64,000 nt of DNA, taken from positions 29,234,176 to 29,298,175 of the forward strand of contig NC_135550.1 in the NCBI RefSeq assembly GCF_964340395.1, in the 5' to 3' direction. A program made the translations under genes and the position numbers. Source of the DNA: Glandiceps talaboti (taxonomy: Eukaryota > Hemichordata > Enteropneusta > Spengelidae). The notes below the pieces were generated by a model. The model worked only from the letters and a program-made list of their open reading frames with translations, was not told the DNA's origin and searched no databases. This document shows, in pieces, positions 1-24,600 of this stretch (position 1 is the stretch's first letter; each line of letters starts with the position of its first letter).

Positions 1-80
1 ATAACCACGGTCAGTATTGAATGTTACGCCATGCGCCAATTCAGTTTGAAATAACTATGGTCAGTATTGAATGTTATGCA
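1..80. repeat. Two copies of a 50-bp-period repeat at the window edge
   Basis: A roughly 30-nt segment centred on ggtcagtattgaatgtta occurs at 1-29 and again at 51-79 with two mismatches. It lies in intron 4 of gene A. It may be the end of a longer minisatellite outside the window. Confidence 0.6.
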
Positions 81-135
81 AAGTTTGATATTATAAAATA
101 ATTCTTTAGCTACTTGATCGACTTGTAATACTTAC

Positions 136-1269
136 GCATTGTATAGAATGGTGGTAGGAATCCAAATATTAGAAGCTGGTAACCTGACATGTTTCTTTTC
201 ATTGTAGTTTGCAGGGTCCCAACGTAAACGTTCATCAACCCATGTCTGTCAAGTACAATGTAGGCAAATTATCAATAAATCTTTCATGTAGGTCTTCTGA
301 TATAAGTAAAACTATTTGAATGAAACAATTATTATGTACCTTCGATGATAGATGACATTGATAAATCCTATTACGGTATACGTAAAGGATGTAGAATACA
401 ATTTGAGTTTATCTTTCAGTTCCAAACTCTCACAAACCAATCTTTTAAATTGTAAAACTTTAATTGCTTCAATGCATATTTGATGATTAAAGAGTAGCTT
501 TCCAAATTTCAACTTTAAGGTAAACATTTCATTTTCAATTCCTCAACTCAATATCCATACATGTCCATGTATATCCAAGACTCTTTGCCATCCACACCGG
601 TTTCCCGCCTTTTTATGGCTCTCATGGTAGGTTTAGAACTGTATCGTTATTTTAAAAGTAATTACACTTTTGCTAATATAGTATTTCAATTCTGGATGGA
701 TGGATGAATGAATGAATGAATGAATGAATGAATGAATGAATGAATGAATGAATGAATGAATGAATGAATGAATGAATGAATGAATGATGAATGAATGATG
801 AATGAATGAATGAATGAATGAATGCATGAATGAATGAATGAATATCTGATGTTCTCTTCACAAACTCGAAATATACAAACGACCTTTGCTGGTCATAGTC
901 TAGTGATAGATACTGCTGGTGTTTAGTGTAGTGATAGGTACTGCTGGGTTTTTAGTGTAAGGATGTATTATAGTAGTTTAGACAAAAATATCTATTATAT
1001 TATTAATATTTGACTTGCTATTAAACTTCAAAGAAAATTGTGATCTTTTTGACGAAAATGAAACATGCTTTACCTGATAACAAACAAAATGAGTGCTTAG
1101 TTGTTGCAATTTTTCGTCCTGTAAACAAGATCAACATTAAAAGTTGTTATAATATAGGCGATGCATTTGGAAAATGTCATTCAAAACATAACACATTGCA
1201 ATTGCATGGTTTTCACGGTATCTACATATACAAAATGTAGATAGCTGAGAACTTTCTTTCGATGTTATT

Positions 1270-1346
<77 letters not shown>

Positions 1347-2434
1347 AAATTTATTTAAGAACAGGGTAGCCAGGAAACAACAGAAGCTGATTTCCACCTG
1401 GGCCCTGTTACCACACACCAAAAACACATTGCATACCACACAAAAAGAGATTACAAACAATGCGAAAGCAACGTTTAACAAGACAAGACGAAAAACCAAC
1501 AATATCAATACATAAATTTACACCACCATCCAGTTACACCATACTGGAAGTCATCCTCTCTGACATAATATGATTTATGTATGTATTTCTAAAAGTATGA
1601 ATTGCTTTGCACTGCTTAATATGTGTTGGTAGACTGTTCCATAAAACAGCTCCAGAATATTTAAAGGTTCTCTTGCCGAAATTACTGCTAACTCTCGACA
1701 CATGCGTATTGAGATTGGATCTTTGTCTGGTGGAATAGGTAAGATACAGAGGTGTTAATTTATGAAGAACTTTAAAATAAACTCATGCCTTCATTAGTAA
1801 ATTGCGTTTGAGAATATTATTTGTAAGAAAACATTTAGAAAAGATGGTACAGGACACAAGACTTAAATGGCAATATTTCAGTTCAGGTCTTCCTACGCAA
1901 TAACCACTATCAAAACAAAATCATTGCAAAATTGATCTATAACATTGACACCTTACCAAGTGTATAATTCGGTAAATATCCACCATCATTGACACAACGG
2001 TAATTCTTTCTTTGTCCAATTCTGGTCTAGATTTGGTGTCATATTCGTGTAGAATACTTTGCATAATTGACGTCTCTTCCAGTGATGCTGGAATGTAGAA
2101 TAACGACGATGAAACTTTATAACTGGCCACAAAGTAGACGTGATATGTTGGAGTACAGTAGAATTGCGTGCGAAATTACTGTACTGTATAGACGGAGATA
2201 CACGAGAACCTTAGAATAGTGCTATTCTAAGTGCTGTATGACATACACTAGCCCGCTCACTATAGATATTGTCACAGTAAACAAACTCGTGATTATTTTG
2301 GTATTAGTGATTAACAACAACATGTCGAGATTTGTTAAATACAAAATATATGTTTACTAACCTTGGCATTGGTTGCAGATATTACAACTCCATAAAATCA
2401 TCACGGAAAGCAACAACAACAATGATGCCGTCAT
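136..2434 (-). CDS. nAChR-like Cys-loop receptor subunit A (5' part only, runs off left edge)
   Basis: Four exons can be modelled: 2434-2362 (start codon, hydrophobic signal peptide), 2087-1957, 1118-1074 (45 nt) and 245-136 (110 nt). Each has AG/GT borders and phases 1,0,0,2 that match genes B-F. Exon 2 gives the N-terminal helix with an RPEL stretch in place of the usual RPV. Exon 3 reads DEKLQQLSTHFVCYQ. Exon 4 opens TWVDERLRWDP and closes with the loop-A segment NIWIPTTILYNA. The family forms pentameric ligand-gated channels in the plasma membrane. The usual loop-A Asp after Trp-x-Pro is Thr here, and the loop-D Trp is Val. Everything from the Cys-loop onward lies left of the window. Exon lengths (exon 2 = 131 nt) and sequence ally it most closely with B. 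The ligand cannot be inferred. Confidence 0.85.
692..843. repeat. (GAAT)n microsatellite
   Basis: Near-perfect tetranucleotide repeat in intron 3 of gene A, starting with GGAT units. Long open frames over it on the minus strand (HSFI repeats) are repeat artefacts. Confidence 0.95.
1271..1890 (-). mobile_element. Non-LTR retrotransposon 3' fragment
   Basis: Read on the minus strand, about 1534-1750 translates without interruption as the C-terminal end of a LINE reverse-transcriptase ORF. Recognisable pieces are YSTRQRSN, then GAVLWNSLP, then a stop after FRNTYINHIMSERM. Further upstream, to about 1890, is a weaker match (VLHKLTPLYLT). A 3' UTR follows and ends in an (ACT)n tail, seen as (AGT)n at 1271-1346 on the plus strand. 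This is a 5'-truncated insertion in intron 2 of gene A. The clade cannot be fixed from this fragment. Confidence 0.75.
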
Positions 2435-2741
2435 TTTGCATTACCAGTAAATGACAACTTCATTGTACAGGTAGCCTATGTTGTATGACGTTACTAATAA
2501 TAAAGTGAAACGAGACAGTATGCCCATGCATATATTACTTTAAATTCATTTTACAGAGGTATACCAAGCCCGTGCATTTGAATTACATTAATGAATATAT
2601 ATGAACAGATATAAGGTTAAATGAAAAACAAACAAAGAACAACCACTATGGGTTGTATTGGGACTGTCAGCTGCTAGACGGTAGGAGACACTCCTTTATT
2701 ATAATCAAACAAGGTAGGTATGATAAATTACCATATATACA

Positions 2742-2744
<3 letters not shown>

Positions 2745-2833
<89 letters not shown>
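2745..2833. repeat. (AT)n microsatellite
   Basis: Uninterrupted dinucleotide run. Confidence 0.97.
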
Positions 2834-2835
<2 letters not shown>

Positions 2836-3235
2836 AGTCTTCATATTTCCAAGGCCATTTATTAAAGTGACTCATTTAATTAATGAATTATTATAATTAT
2901 TATAATCTTATAAAAACGAAACGTACAAGATAAGGAGTATGAATAAGTGTCGACTCTTACTGATGCTACAAGATGACACCGTGACAGAGATAAATTTAGT
3001 GAAGGCAAACAAGATTTTCCATTTATTTACGATTGTATGACTGTAACCAATAAGTTGTGTTCTTTATACAACGCAACATTAATGAAGGAAGGATACCAGT
3101 ACATTTGTTCCATTTATGTACTTGAAGGACGTGATGTTTTAATGATGTGAATAGTATGGGTTGTTTATCTCTCACACTATAAAAAGTATAATTAAATCCC
3201 ATTCATTCAAATATAGTACCGCATTATAAAGTGAA

Positions 3236-3540
3236 GTGCAGTACAGTACAGTACAGTACAGTACAGTACAGTACAGTACAGTACAGTATAGTACAGCACA
3301 GCACAGCACATTACATTACATTACATTACATTACAGTACTGTACAGTACAGTACAGTACAGTACAGTACAGTACAGTACAGTACAGTACAGTACAGTACA
3401 GTACAGTACAGTACAGTACAGTGCAATGCAGTGCAGTGCAGTGCAGTGCAGGACAGTACAGTACAGTCCAGTGTAGGGCAGTACAATGCAGCACAACACA
3501 GTACAGCGCAACACAGCTCAGTACAATGTAGTACGATACA
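3236..3540. repeat. (CAGTA)n pentanucleotide satellite
   Basis: About 300 bp of tandem 5-mers, homogeneous in the centre and diverging at both ends into CACAG, TTACA and TGCAG variants. It gives long open frames on both strands (VQYST and CTVLY repeats) because the unit has no stops in some frames. These are not genes. Confidence 0.95.
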
Positions 3541-3650
3541 CAGTATGTACCCTCGTATGGTTTTATTTAGTGTTACCAATTTTAAAAATACATACAATAA
3601 TTCATCGTTAATATCGCTTTCATCATATGTGCTTATAAAGGCGGTAATGG

Positions 3651-3801
3651 ATTGTACGCTCCCCAGGGAGTTGAGAAAGTACAAAAAAGAGCCGTTTCGC
3701 CAATATAGATCCATGCCAGGGGTATTAATTATAAAGCGCTTTGAGCACAAAGTGGGAAAGCGCTATATTAAAACCAACTTTATTATTATTATTATTATTA
3801 T
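3651..3801 (+). mobile_element. tRNA-SINE family copy, 3' half (plus orientation)
   Basis: The sequence gtacgctccccagggagttgag, then the dyad AGCGCTTTGAG...GGGAAAGCGCT, then an (ATT)n tail, is the reverse complement of the element at 36640-36996. The tRNA-like head is missing. Confidence 0.75.
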
Positions 3802-4434
3802 CATTGATATTATTATATTATTATCGCCTTTAACTTCGCTTTTGACCAACAATATTTAGACTTATTGTACTCAGGGCATTACATGTCCAGACTTTGTCAA
3901 TACATTGCCATGATTTCAAAAATATTTTGTGTCGTTATGAATTTTTCGTTTGCCTCATTACCTTAAGCATTCTATACATTGTCATGTGTAGAAAATAGAT
4001 AGAATAAAACACTATCACCACGTGATTGCCCCAAGTGAACTGACTGTTGTTTTTTATCTACCAATAATGTACATATGATAACAGGTTAAAAAAAATTATT
4101 TCGAACCTTAAAGTATCAAATGACCCATCTACAAAATCGAAAAAAATGTCTGGGTGGTTGTATTTGCGATAAAAGGTATAAGAATGACCCACGCGATATA
4201 TAAATATCTTGAAGATTAATATTGAAATGTAGATATTTCTTTATAAAAACTATTCAAGCAAGTGCGTAAAAATCTCGACATAATTGACAAGAATAATATT
4301 TATCTTTCTTTATCATCTTTGTCGAAAAGGACTTTAGATGTTGAAAAGAAGTTTATAGAAATTCAATGTAGACGTTCAAAATTGCTACTTATAAACGAGA
4401 AAATCTAACCAGATTCCAGCTTTATTTCCAAAGA

Positions 4435-4500
4435 TCATTCATTCATTCATTCATTCATTCATTCATTCATTCATTCATTCATTCATTCATTCATTCATTC
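4435..4500. repeat. (CATT)n microsatellite
   Basis: Perfect tetranucleotide run 3' of gene B. Confidence 0.95.
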
Positions 4501-4730
4501 ACGACACTTCGCTACATTGTAATTGTTCTTGAAGTCCTCTGCTAACAAAATCCAACATTTCATTTTGTTAGCAGAAATGTACATATAGATATGTACTCAT
4601 AGAAATATGCACAACAGCATCTGCTATAATTTTGTTTTTCCAGTAATGTTTACTTTCTCGTTATTTCAATATCGCAAACAATTTAGCACGAATATGTAAT
4701 GGTCAGATCAGTCTGCAGGCCTCATGATGG

Positions 4731-10852
<6,122 letters not shown>

Positions 10853-10931
10853 TCTTTACTATTGTTACAGTGCTACGTGAGCGACAATGTTTACGAAATG
10901 TGGCGCTTACTGTCACGATACTGTTGTGTAA

Positions 10932-12120
10932 GGGACCGGTCAGTTTCTTCAGCGGGAGGGGGGGGGGGCGCGGTGGATTCTTAAATCGGGCCGACAAAAA
11001 GTCACTGAACCCCCTATCTGTAAAAGAAGAGCTTGAGACTGTGATGTGTACACCTCATGTGGGGGGAGGGGGGTCCTAGGGAGTCTCCCCTAGAAGCCCT
11101 GCAGGTTTTTTCCTCTGAAAAGTCAATTTTGAGACTATTCAGACCCTTTCAGACAATAATTTCCAAGCTTTACAAGACAGCACCAACATGTAAAACGCAA
11201 CTACATAGGGTTGAAACACTTTTGAAATATACTTTGATAGCATCATGACAGTAAGAGGGGAAGAATTTGAAACTGGGATATGTCCATCTCAAGTGGGGGT
11301 CCGAGGGGGTCTCCCTCCAGAAGCCCTGTAAGATGTTTACTCTTAAAGCCAATATTTAGGCTATTCAGATCTCAGACCCTTTCAAGCAATAACTTAATCC
11401 ATGCTTTACAAGACAGCACCATCAAGTATCAGAAACTATTCTTTATAACTTACATAGGGTTGAAATATGTTCTTAAAAAGTTAAATGGAATCATTATATA
11501 CATGTAGTAAAGGTCAGCATATCTAAAGTCACCGGTATGTTAGAGAACTTTAGGTGGTCATACCTAGTGTATAATAGAAACTGGAATCTGATGAGATGCG
11601 GTGATTTGTAGTGTCAATAACATGTAGTGTCCAAAATAGAAAGTGTATTAATCCCTTCTGACAAGTTCATACTGACGAGTAGAACAATTTAGATTATCTT
11701 CTTTTATAAACTATCTATGAAGATTACCATTACGAAACTTTCAAGTTCACTTTTGCCCCAAAGTGCAAGATAAGTGAAGCATTGATCGTGAAACAGCCAA
11801 GCATTTAAATGACATGTTCTATAACTAGTGTGGTAGCTAGGTAACATATGTGTATAGTTATATGTTTGAACTAATACATAATATTAAAGAATTCATGTAA
11901 GAAACAGGGACAAGAACAAATATTTACATGTACCACGTTTCAGACAAGGCTATATACCATTGTAGAAAAGGCTTTTTTTCTTCCACCACAATCCAAAACA
12001 CAATGACCCCTATCCACAATTTTGAAAACAGCATGATCCCCCCACTGCCAATTTAAAAAACAGGGTGACCCCCTACAAATCCACCGCGCCCCCCCCCGGC
12101 CGAAGAAAATGACCGGTCCC
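10932..12120. mobile_element. Non-autonomous inverted-repeat DNA element with TAA target duplication
   Basis: The left end (from 10932, GGGACCGGTCAGTTTCTTC) and right end (to 12120) are imperfect inverted repeats of about 47 nt, including a G-rich tract and GCGCGGTGGATT. Both flanks are TAA (10929-10931, 12121-12123), as expected of a 3-bp target duplication. No transposase is present. Inside, a segment of about 230 bp is tandemly duplicated (about 11035-11265 and 11266-11480). The TAA duplication is compatible with the PIF/Harbinger group, but this is only inference. Confidence 0.7.
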
Positions 12121-12363
12121 TAACGTATGTATATGTACATATCATATTCATCACCACTTGCACGTTCCACGTAACACAAGTGAAACATTGCCGTTGGTGC
12201 AACCTCTCTCCACTCCACTGTCTATGGTGCAAGGTCATTGATCTACATATATGTCATCTAGTGATCCGCGACTTTAAACGTGTATGCAACGTGACGGTCT
12301 ATGTTCAATGCAATACCTCTTTGCGCACATGATGATTTTAAGCTTCAACCTTATTCTGTTTCA

Positions 12364-12562
12364 ATACATACATACATACATACATACATACATACATACA
12401 TACATACATACATACATACATACATACATACATACATACATGCATGCATACATACATACATACATACGTACATACATACATACATACATGTACATACATA
12501 CATACATACATACATACATACATACATACATACATACATACATACATACATACATACATACA
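12364..12562. repeat. (CATA)n microsatellite
   Basis: About 200 bp with a few GCAT, CGTA and TGTA variants. The YIHT and MYVC open frames over it are artefacts. Confidence 0.96.
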
Positions 12563-13416
12563 TTTCATTTTTATCATTGTAAATTAATAAAGTTGCTTGG
12601 GGTTCAAGACTATGTGTAGTACGGTACAGTGGTACTTAGTTCCACATTTCCAAAAATTCTAAATTTTACTCTTAAGTAGCTTCCTAATGTCCCCCACTCC
12701 TCCCCTTCTTTTACATCTACTCTTCACCACAATCATCTCTCCCTTCTGTCATTCCTCCTCATTCTTCTTCTGAATAAATAGGTAGAGGGTAAGATAATAA
12801 ATACATTGAATAACCGACTTACGTCAAAGATATCGATGACAATAAAATGACAGTTTGAGAGACAGTGGAGGAAACATTCAACAATAATGAAATATCAACA
12901 CACTCATGTTTATGTTTTTAAAATTGTGATGTATTTAATAGACTTTACATTAAGTATAATGACAATCTGTTTTCTGGAACTTCCTCAACTAGGGATGTTT
13001 ATATCTAAAGAAGTAAACATTTACATAGAAATATGATATAAATGTACCTTTTGCCAATATGTCAATATGTCGCGCTAAGACTACAACCTTTGGATTGTTT
13101 TATGATTCTTTAGAACTGGTTCTGTTAATTATGCTACACTAGAGCCTTTTAAACCCAGAGGCACTCCCACAGAAAGGTATATCGGTATGTGCTCCCAAAT
13201 GGGTAACTTTTCACGACTTTTGATCTGAAAATTCTCTATTTATGGCGTCAGTAAGATGGAAAACATCTTAGAAATACCTTCACAGCATCAGAATAAAGGT
13301 AACTGTTCGGATAATTTTTTCTGAAAATCCCTAACTATTGTTGAGTTATGCGTGGGTAGCTGTTTTAAACTTGGGCCGCATACCCCATCTTAAAATGTGC
13401 GGAATACCCCCCCCCC

Positions 13417-13426
13417 CACACACACA

Positions 13427-13488
<62 letters not shown>
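13417..13488. repeat. (CA)n microsatellite
   Basis: Preceded by a poly-C tract at about 13407-13417. Confidence 0.96.
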
Positions 13489-13489
<1 letters not shown>

Positions 13490-14020
13490 GGATTTTAAAG
13501 GCTCAGTTGACTAAAACCTGCACTAGCTGCAACTGGCATGGGGTATATTATATTTTTCGGTGAGACAGTGTGACCAACATTATATTCACTGATAATTGTT
13601 AAAATAACAATACATTGGACATGTTTGTGTCATTTAAAGGTCTGTTTTATCCACAAGTAATATAATGCTGAGTTGAGATCATGATTTTTGGGTGCGGACC
13701 CAAGAATTAATTTGCATTGGATATATTGCACCATATTGTGTGTGTACAGTATTACGATTAAGTTATTATATGTAACAATATAACAAAATAGTTTCAAAAA
13801 ACGTTCCAGTTGCAGATAATGCAGCTTTAGTAATTGTCCTAGGGGTACAGAAAAGGTTATCATCCCTTCAATATCTATACTTATGTTAAAAGTTTATTCA
13901 AATAATATATTGCGACTGTGTCGCCATGCAGTCGTGCTTGACTGGATGTTGACTTACAAAGAACGCCCTCAGGTGGCAAATGTACTGTCATTACAAAACG
14001 AGAATAACTACAATATCACA

Positions 14021-19960
<5,940 letters not shown>

Positions 19961-20601
19961 CCTTGGTATAGTTTCAACCACTGAATTATCCAACGTTGCC
20001 AAGCACGACCCTTTTCTTGAACAGTTTGCGTCTGAAAGACTGTTTTCAAGCGTTCAGGTATTTGTTGGCAATCACAGATATAACGCTGTGAATGTTACTT
20101 GATCCAGGTATACTTAGGCAGGTTTGAAATGATACTTATATCGCCTCGTTTGCCAATCACATGAAGTTGATGTTTTGATAGATGGTAAATTGTATTTTAA
20201 AAGTCATAAGTTGAATTCACATTTAGACATTTAAAGCACTCCCTGCATACATTATGGTTTTCTTAGTAAGTGGTTTGTAATTGAAAAAATAAGGTTGCTA
20301 TGGTAACTACTGTAGCCTTGAATAACGCAAGTCGTCATTTGAATTTACATGATGTGTACCATGAATTATATGTAATCATGTTTTAGAACCTAATAGTTAG
20401 GAATTTACACAGGTGGCCATGAGATGTTGTCAGTAACGAAATGTGTCTCGCACATTGGCCGTGGAAGATATAGTGTGTTTTGTTCTGTGCATCAATTGAC
20501 CTTTGACCACAGTATATCAACTTGCTTAACAAGAACTAGGAGATAACCATAGAAATTATGTTTTAAGTTCGCTTTGCACTGTCATATTGTGGAAGAGGAT
20601 T

Positions 20602-20652
<51 letters not shown>

Positions 20653-21638
20653 GAATGAAGTAGCTGAGTGGTCCAATTAGGTTTATGTTATAGCTCGAAA
20701 CGCACGATGACATGGCCTAAGTTTAAGTTTAAGTCAAGGAAAGAACTCAAGGACCAATTATCATAACCATCACAAGTTTAGATGAAAATATCCAGTTCAC
20801 TGTATGGAGGTAATTGTAGTGCATTGGTCCTTGGGTCAAGTAAATGTGCTGCAAGGACGGTCACCATGGATCTAAACAAGTCTTGAAGCAAATTAATCTC
20901 TTTACCACTTTATGTGATGAGAAACTCGTGATGCATGGCCTGAACCCATTAAATCCAAAACCAATTAACTAATTGCTTTTTAAAGATATGATCATGTCTT
21001 AATGAGAAATGTTTAAGGAATTGTAATACACAATGGGCAATGCAAATGGTGATGCGTATGTGACACGCAGTTTGCTCAAGATCTCACATGATTATATAAG
21101 CTTCATATTTTGTTCAATATTTTATGATACATTTAGTTATTATCATCTAACTTCTAAGACAAGAAATATTTAAACAAAAGCAACTTAACCAGCCCACCAA
21201 CCAACCAACCAACTAACCAACCAACCGAACCCAACCCAACCAATCAATCAAACAAGAAACCAGACAAACAAAAATGATGAAAGCAAACTGATGAAATTCT
21301 AAAGATAAAGGTCAACATATCCATTATTCACATTCCTAATGACGTTCATGATACCACAGTTCACTGTGTGCTTGTCAACAGACCATGGCATTTTTGAACT
21401 AAAACGTAGCACGTCTATAGCTGATTACATTAAGGGGCCACGTCATAAGGTGTTCTTAATTCCAACCCATTATTCAGCTGGGAGATACATATTACTATAG
21501 ACACAAACTGAGATGATGTGTAACCTTTGAACTAGGTTTATAAATGGACTACTTCTATAAAGGAGATCATTATTCCATTGTATATATCATGAAGTAGAAG
21601 ATTCTATTTTATTCAAAATTGACAGTTTTTCAGAGGAT
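19961..21638. promoter_or_regulatory. Divergent intergenic region between genes C and D
   Basis: The start codons of C (minus, 19960) and D (plus, 21639) face away from each other across 1.68 kb, so this region must hold both promoters. I see (TTG)n at 20603-20654 and a CCAA-rich stretch at 21190-21245, but no convincing TATA or shared operator. Shared regulation is inference. Confidence 0.4.
20603..20654. repeat. (TTG)n microsatellite
   Basis: Perfect trinucleotide run. Confidence 0.95.
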
Positions 21639-24600
21639 ATGAGGCGACTGTTAACGTCTATGACGCTCCTTTTCTTGATCATTTTGAGCGAGAAGACAAC
21701 AGGTAATAATTGAAAGAACGTTTCATATATTCGTAGTCTGTTGTTGTAGCACCATATTGAAGAGACAATTACATGTATAAACGTTAATGTTTTTGGAGTT
21801 TGGTTGTGATGATAAGTGTCTTTAATGATCAGTATGGGATTGTCCTGTTCCTAATACGTATTGCTGTGCTTAGGAAATATGTCTTTCTGGCTATTTTGTA
21901 AATAATCACGTAAATGTGTCAAAGAGATAATTTATATAAATATTTTTGGTATCGTTTTCAACGATGTGTACATATATATAAAACGAAAATAAAGTAAAGA
22001 GCTGTTGATTCCGTTGCAAGCTACTGATAAGATGAATTGTAGACATTGTATCAAACAAATAGGGACTGGTTTTTGTTTCTTATCGAGGTGTTTTTTTTCT
22101 TTCGACTGCATTTGGCCGAACCAGGGCTTGCAATTAACTCAGTTTACCCGCTGCTATCTTTTGCTCCAACAATCAACATGATTTCAGAGGACGAACGTGG
22201 TGGTGGCGGCGGCGGCGGCGGCGGTGGTGGTGGTGGTGGTGGTGGTGGGGGGTTATGATCATAATCGTGCTGCTCCAACAAAAACCAAATGTGCTTACTA
22301 ACTATTTATAGAAACGTTCTTTTGTATTTCTTATATAATAGTAAGCGCTAGAAGGAATAAAGGAACATTAATCGAAGATCTCTTGGCTGATTATGAAAAG
22401 TCTGTTCGACCAGTAAAGAATGAAAATAATGACATCAGTGTGACCGTTGATATCGCCATACGTCATGTACTTGAACTGGTACGCATTACAATGTACTATC
22501 TTCAACATAAACAATCTGATATTTACATCACAGATAAATACAAATACATTTCGCTTTGCTAATTTCTGTTATACTTTCTGATACAGGCTGCTGTGCGAAA
22601 TCAAACGATTTTTAAAAGATAATTTTCCTATAAAAATGAAATCAGCTAAATCATTACGTAAAATGGACCAACTTTCGATACAGTTGTGCCACTTTTTGAA
22701 AGCTCATATTAAATGGCACATATGTTTACAATTATTGTATGTGTTGTAGTAATCAACAAGTACATTTTTGTTCTGTATTCCATTTTTTCTCCCAGGACAT
22801 GAAAACAGAAATTTTGAAGAGTTTAGTGTTCTGCACTTTGGTAAGTAGTGTTGTGTTGTGTTGTGTTGTGTTGTGTTGTGTTGTGTTGTGTTGTGTTGTG
22901 TTGTGTTGTGTTGTGTTGTGTTGTGTTGTGTTGTGTTGTGTTGTGTTGTGTTTGATAGCCTATCCTTTTCTGAATTGCCTATTACTGGTATTATACAAAT
23001 TGAACATAAAAGCAGTGTCTGTGTTGCAATACTGCTATTTTCAAATATGTGATTACATTACAAGTTAGAATCTTAGTGACAGATTTTGTCACAAGAATGA
23101 CACTTGCACTATGAGAGCCCTTCAAACGTGTTATAACACCGAAATCCTATATATATACAACGTCCACGAATGTTCCTTAGGTTCAATTGACTGTTACAAA
23201 ATTATAATTTGTGTGTGTGCTGCGATGATTTGCAGCGAAGGTATTCATATGTACAGTCCCTTAGGTATATCCTATAAAATAGCTGTCATTAATTATTCGA
23301 TACAATATATACATCCATTCATTAGAAATATAATTATAATGGGTAAGCGAACATCAATTTTGTGTTGACTATTATAGTGTTACTAGTAACGTTGTGTAGA
23401 ATGTGCATTTTGACAACACCCATAGTCCATCCACATCCCCTTGTAGTTAATAGCCCATCTATATCCCCTTGTAGTTATGGCGTGATGAGTTTCTGAGATG
23501 GAATAGTTCCCAGTATGGTGGTTTGGAAGTCATTTCATTATCTGCTGATAAAATATGGGTGCCAGATTTAACACTTTACAACAAGTAAGACAGTTTTCTT
23601 GCTATATTATATCTATACCTATTTTAAAAAGACAAACACAGTATGTTGACATGCACCTCAATCGCTTGCTATTAGATAAGGAGTAGTTTATCCTAGATGA
23701 TATAAAAGATAAGTCTAGTCTTGCATTATTTAGCTGGAAATAAAATATGTTTACACCGACATTTATTCCAAATCGAAACTTTAATATTGTTTTCTGTGTC
23801 AAAATGTAAGCTGCTATTGTCTCTCATAAGGAAAAATAATCTAATTCTTGAATTCAAAAAGAAAATATTATATCCGTGAATAATTAAGTAATGCGTATAT
23901 GTAAAATAAATTTATAAATCTCAAATTTCAAAAACAGTTGTTATCTCAGTAATGGTGTTGTGTTTTCCTTCGTAATGATATTTCAAGATTAACCTCTCAT
24001 CTTGCAAATAACTAGCAATTGAAGTTTCATCAGTGGATTTTGCTTTGTGTACAGTAAAGCTGAAGCTGGTTTAAAACTTGAAATTCTATAGACTATGACT
24101 AGGTCACCTAGCTGTATTTGATAAACTGAGAACAGTATATAGACTGATCTTGATGTTGAATACTTGTTAACGACATAATTTACATTTTTCAAGAAAGAGG
24201 TTACATCAGTACTTTCAAAGATATAGTGATTGACATCACCGATCTCGTGACATTTGTGACAGAATCGTGTATTTTCAGTTTCCATTTGTGACAAAATCAT
24301 GCATTTTACAGTTTCCATTTGTGACAAAATCGTGGATTTTACATTTTCCATTTGTGACAAAATCACGCATTTTACAGTTTCCATTTGTGACAAAATCGTG
24401 CATTTTACAGTTTCCATTTGTGACAAAATCATGCATTTTACAGTTTCCATTTGTGACAAAATCGTGGATTTTACATTTTCCATTTGTGACAAAATCGTGC
24501 ATTTTACAGTTTCCAATTGTGACAAAATCGTGCATTTTACAGTTTCTAGTTGTGACAAAATCGTGGATTTTACAGTTTCCATTTGTGACAAAATCGTGGA

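Larger units (their letters stand above)
2435..4730. other. Spacer between genes A and B
   Basis: No gene is supported here. It contains (AT)n at 2745-2833, a CAGTA pentamer array at 3236-3540, a SINE copy at 3651-3801 and (CATT)n at 4435-4500. A possible AATAAA signal for gene B lies on the minus strand at 4426-4421, about 305 nt past its stop codon. The 5' flank of gene A (2435-2740) shows no clear core promoter. Confidence 0.7.
10853..14020. other. Spacer between genes B and C
   Basis: No gene is supported. It contains an inverted-repeat element (10932-12120), (CATA)n (12364-12562) and (CA)n (13417-13488). A likely gene C poly(A) signal AATAAA lies on the minus strand at 13898-13893, about 125 nt past the stop codon. 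The remainder (12600-13400, 13500-13890) is unremarkable AT-rich sequence. Confidence 0.7.

Noticed and set aside
633-861. Open frames of HSFI repeats
   Set aside because: They are translations of the (GAAT)n microsatellite.
3231-3859. A 207-codon open frame (VQYST repeats)
   Set aside because: It is the CAGTA pentamer array plus SINE sequence; the frame exists only because the unit lacks stops.
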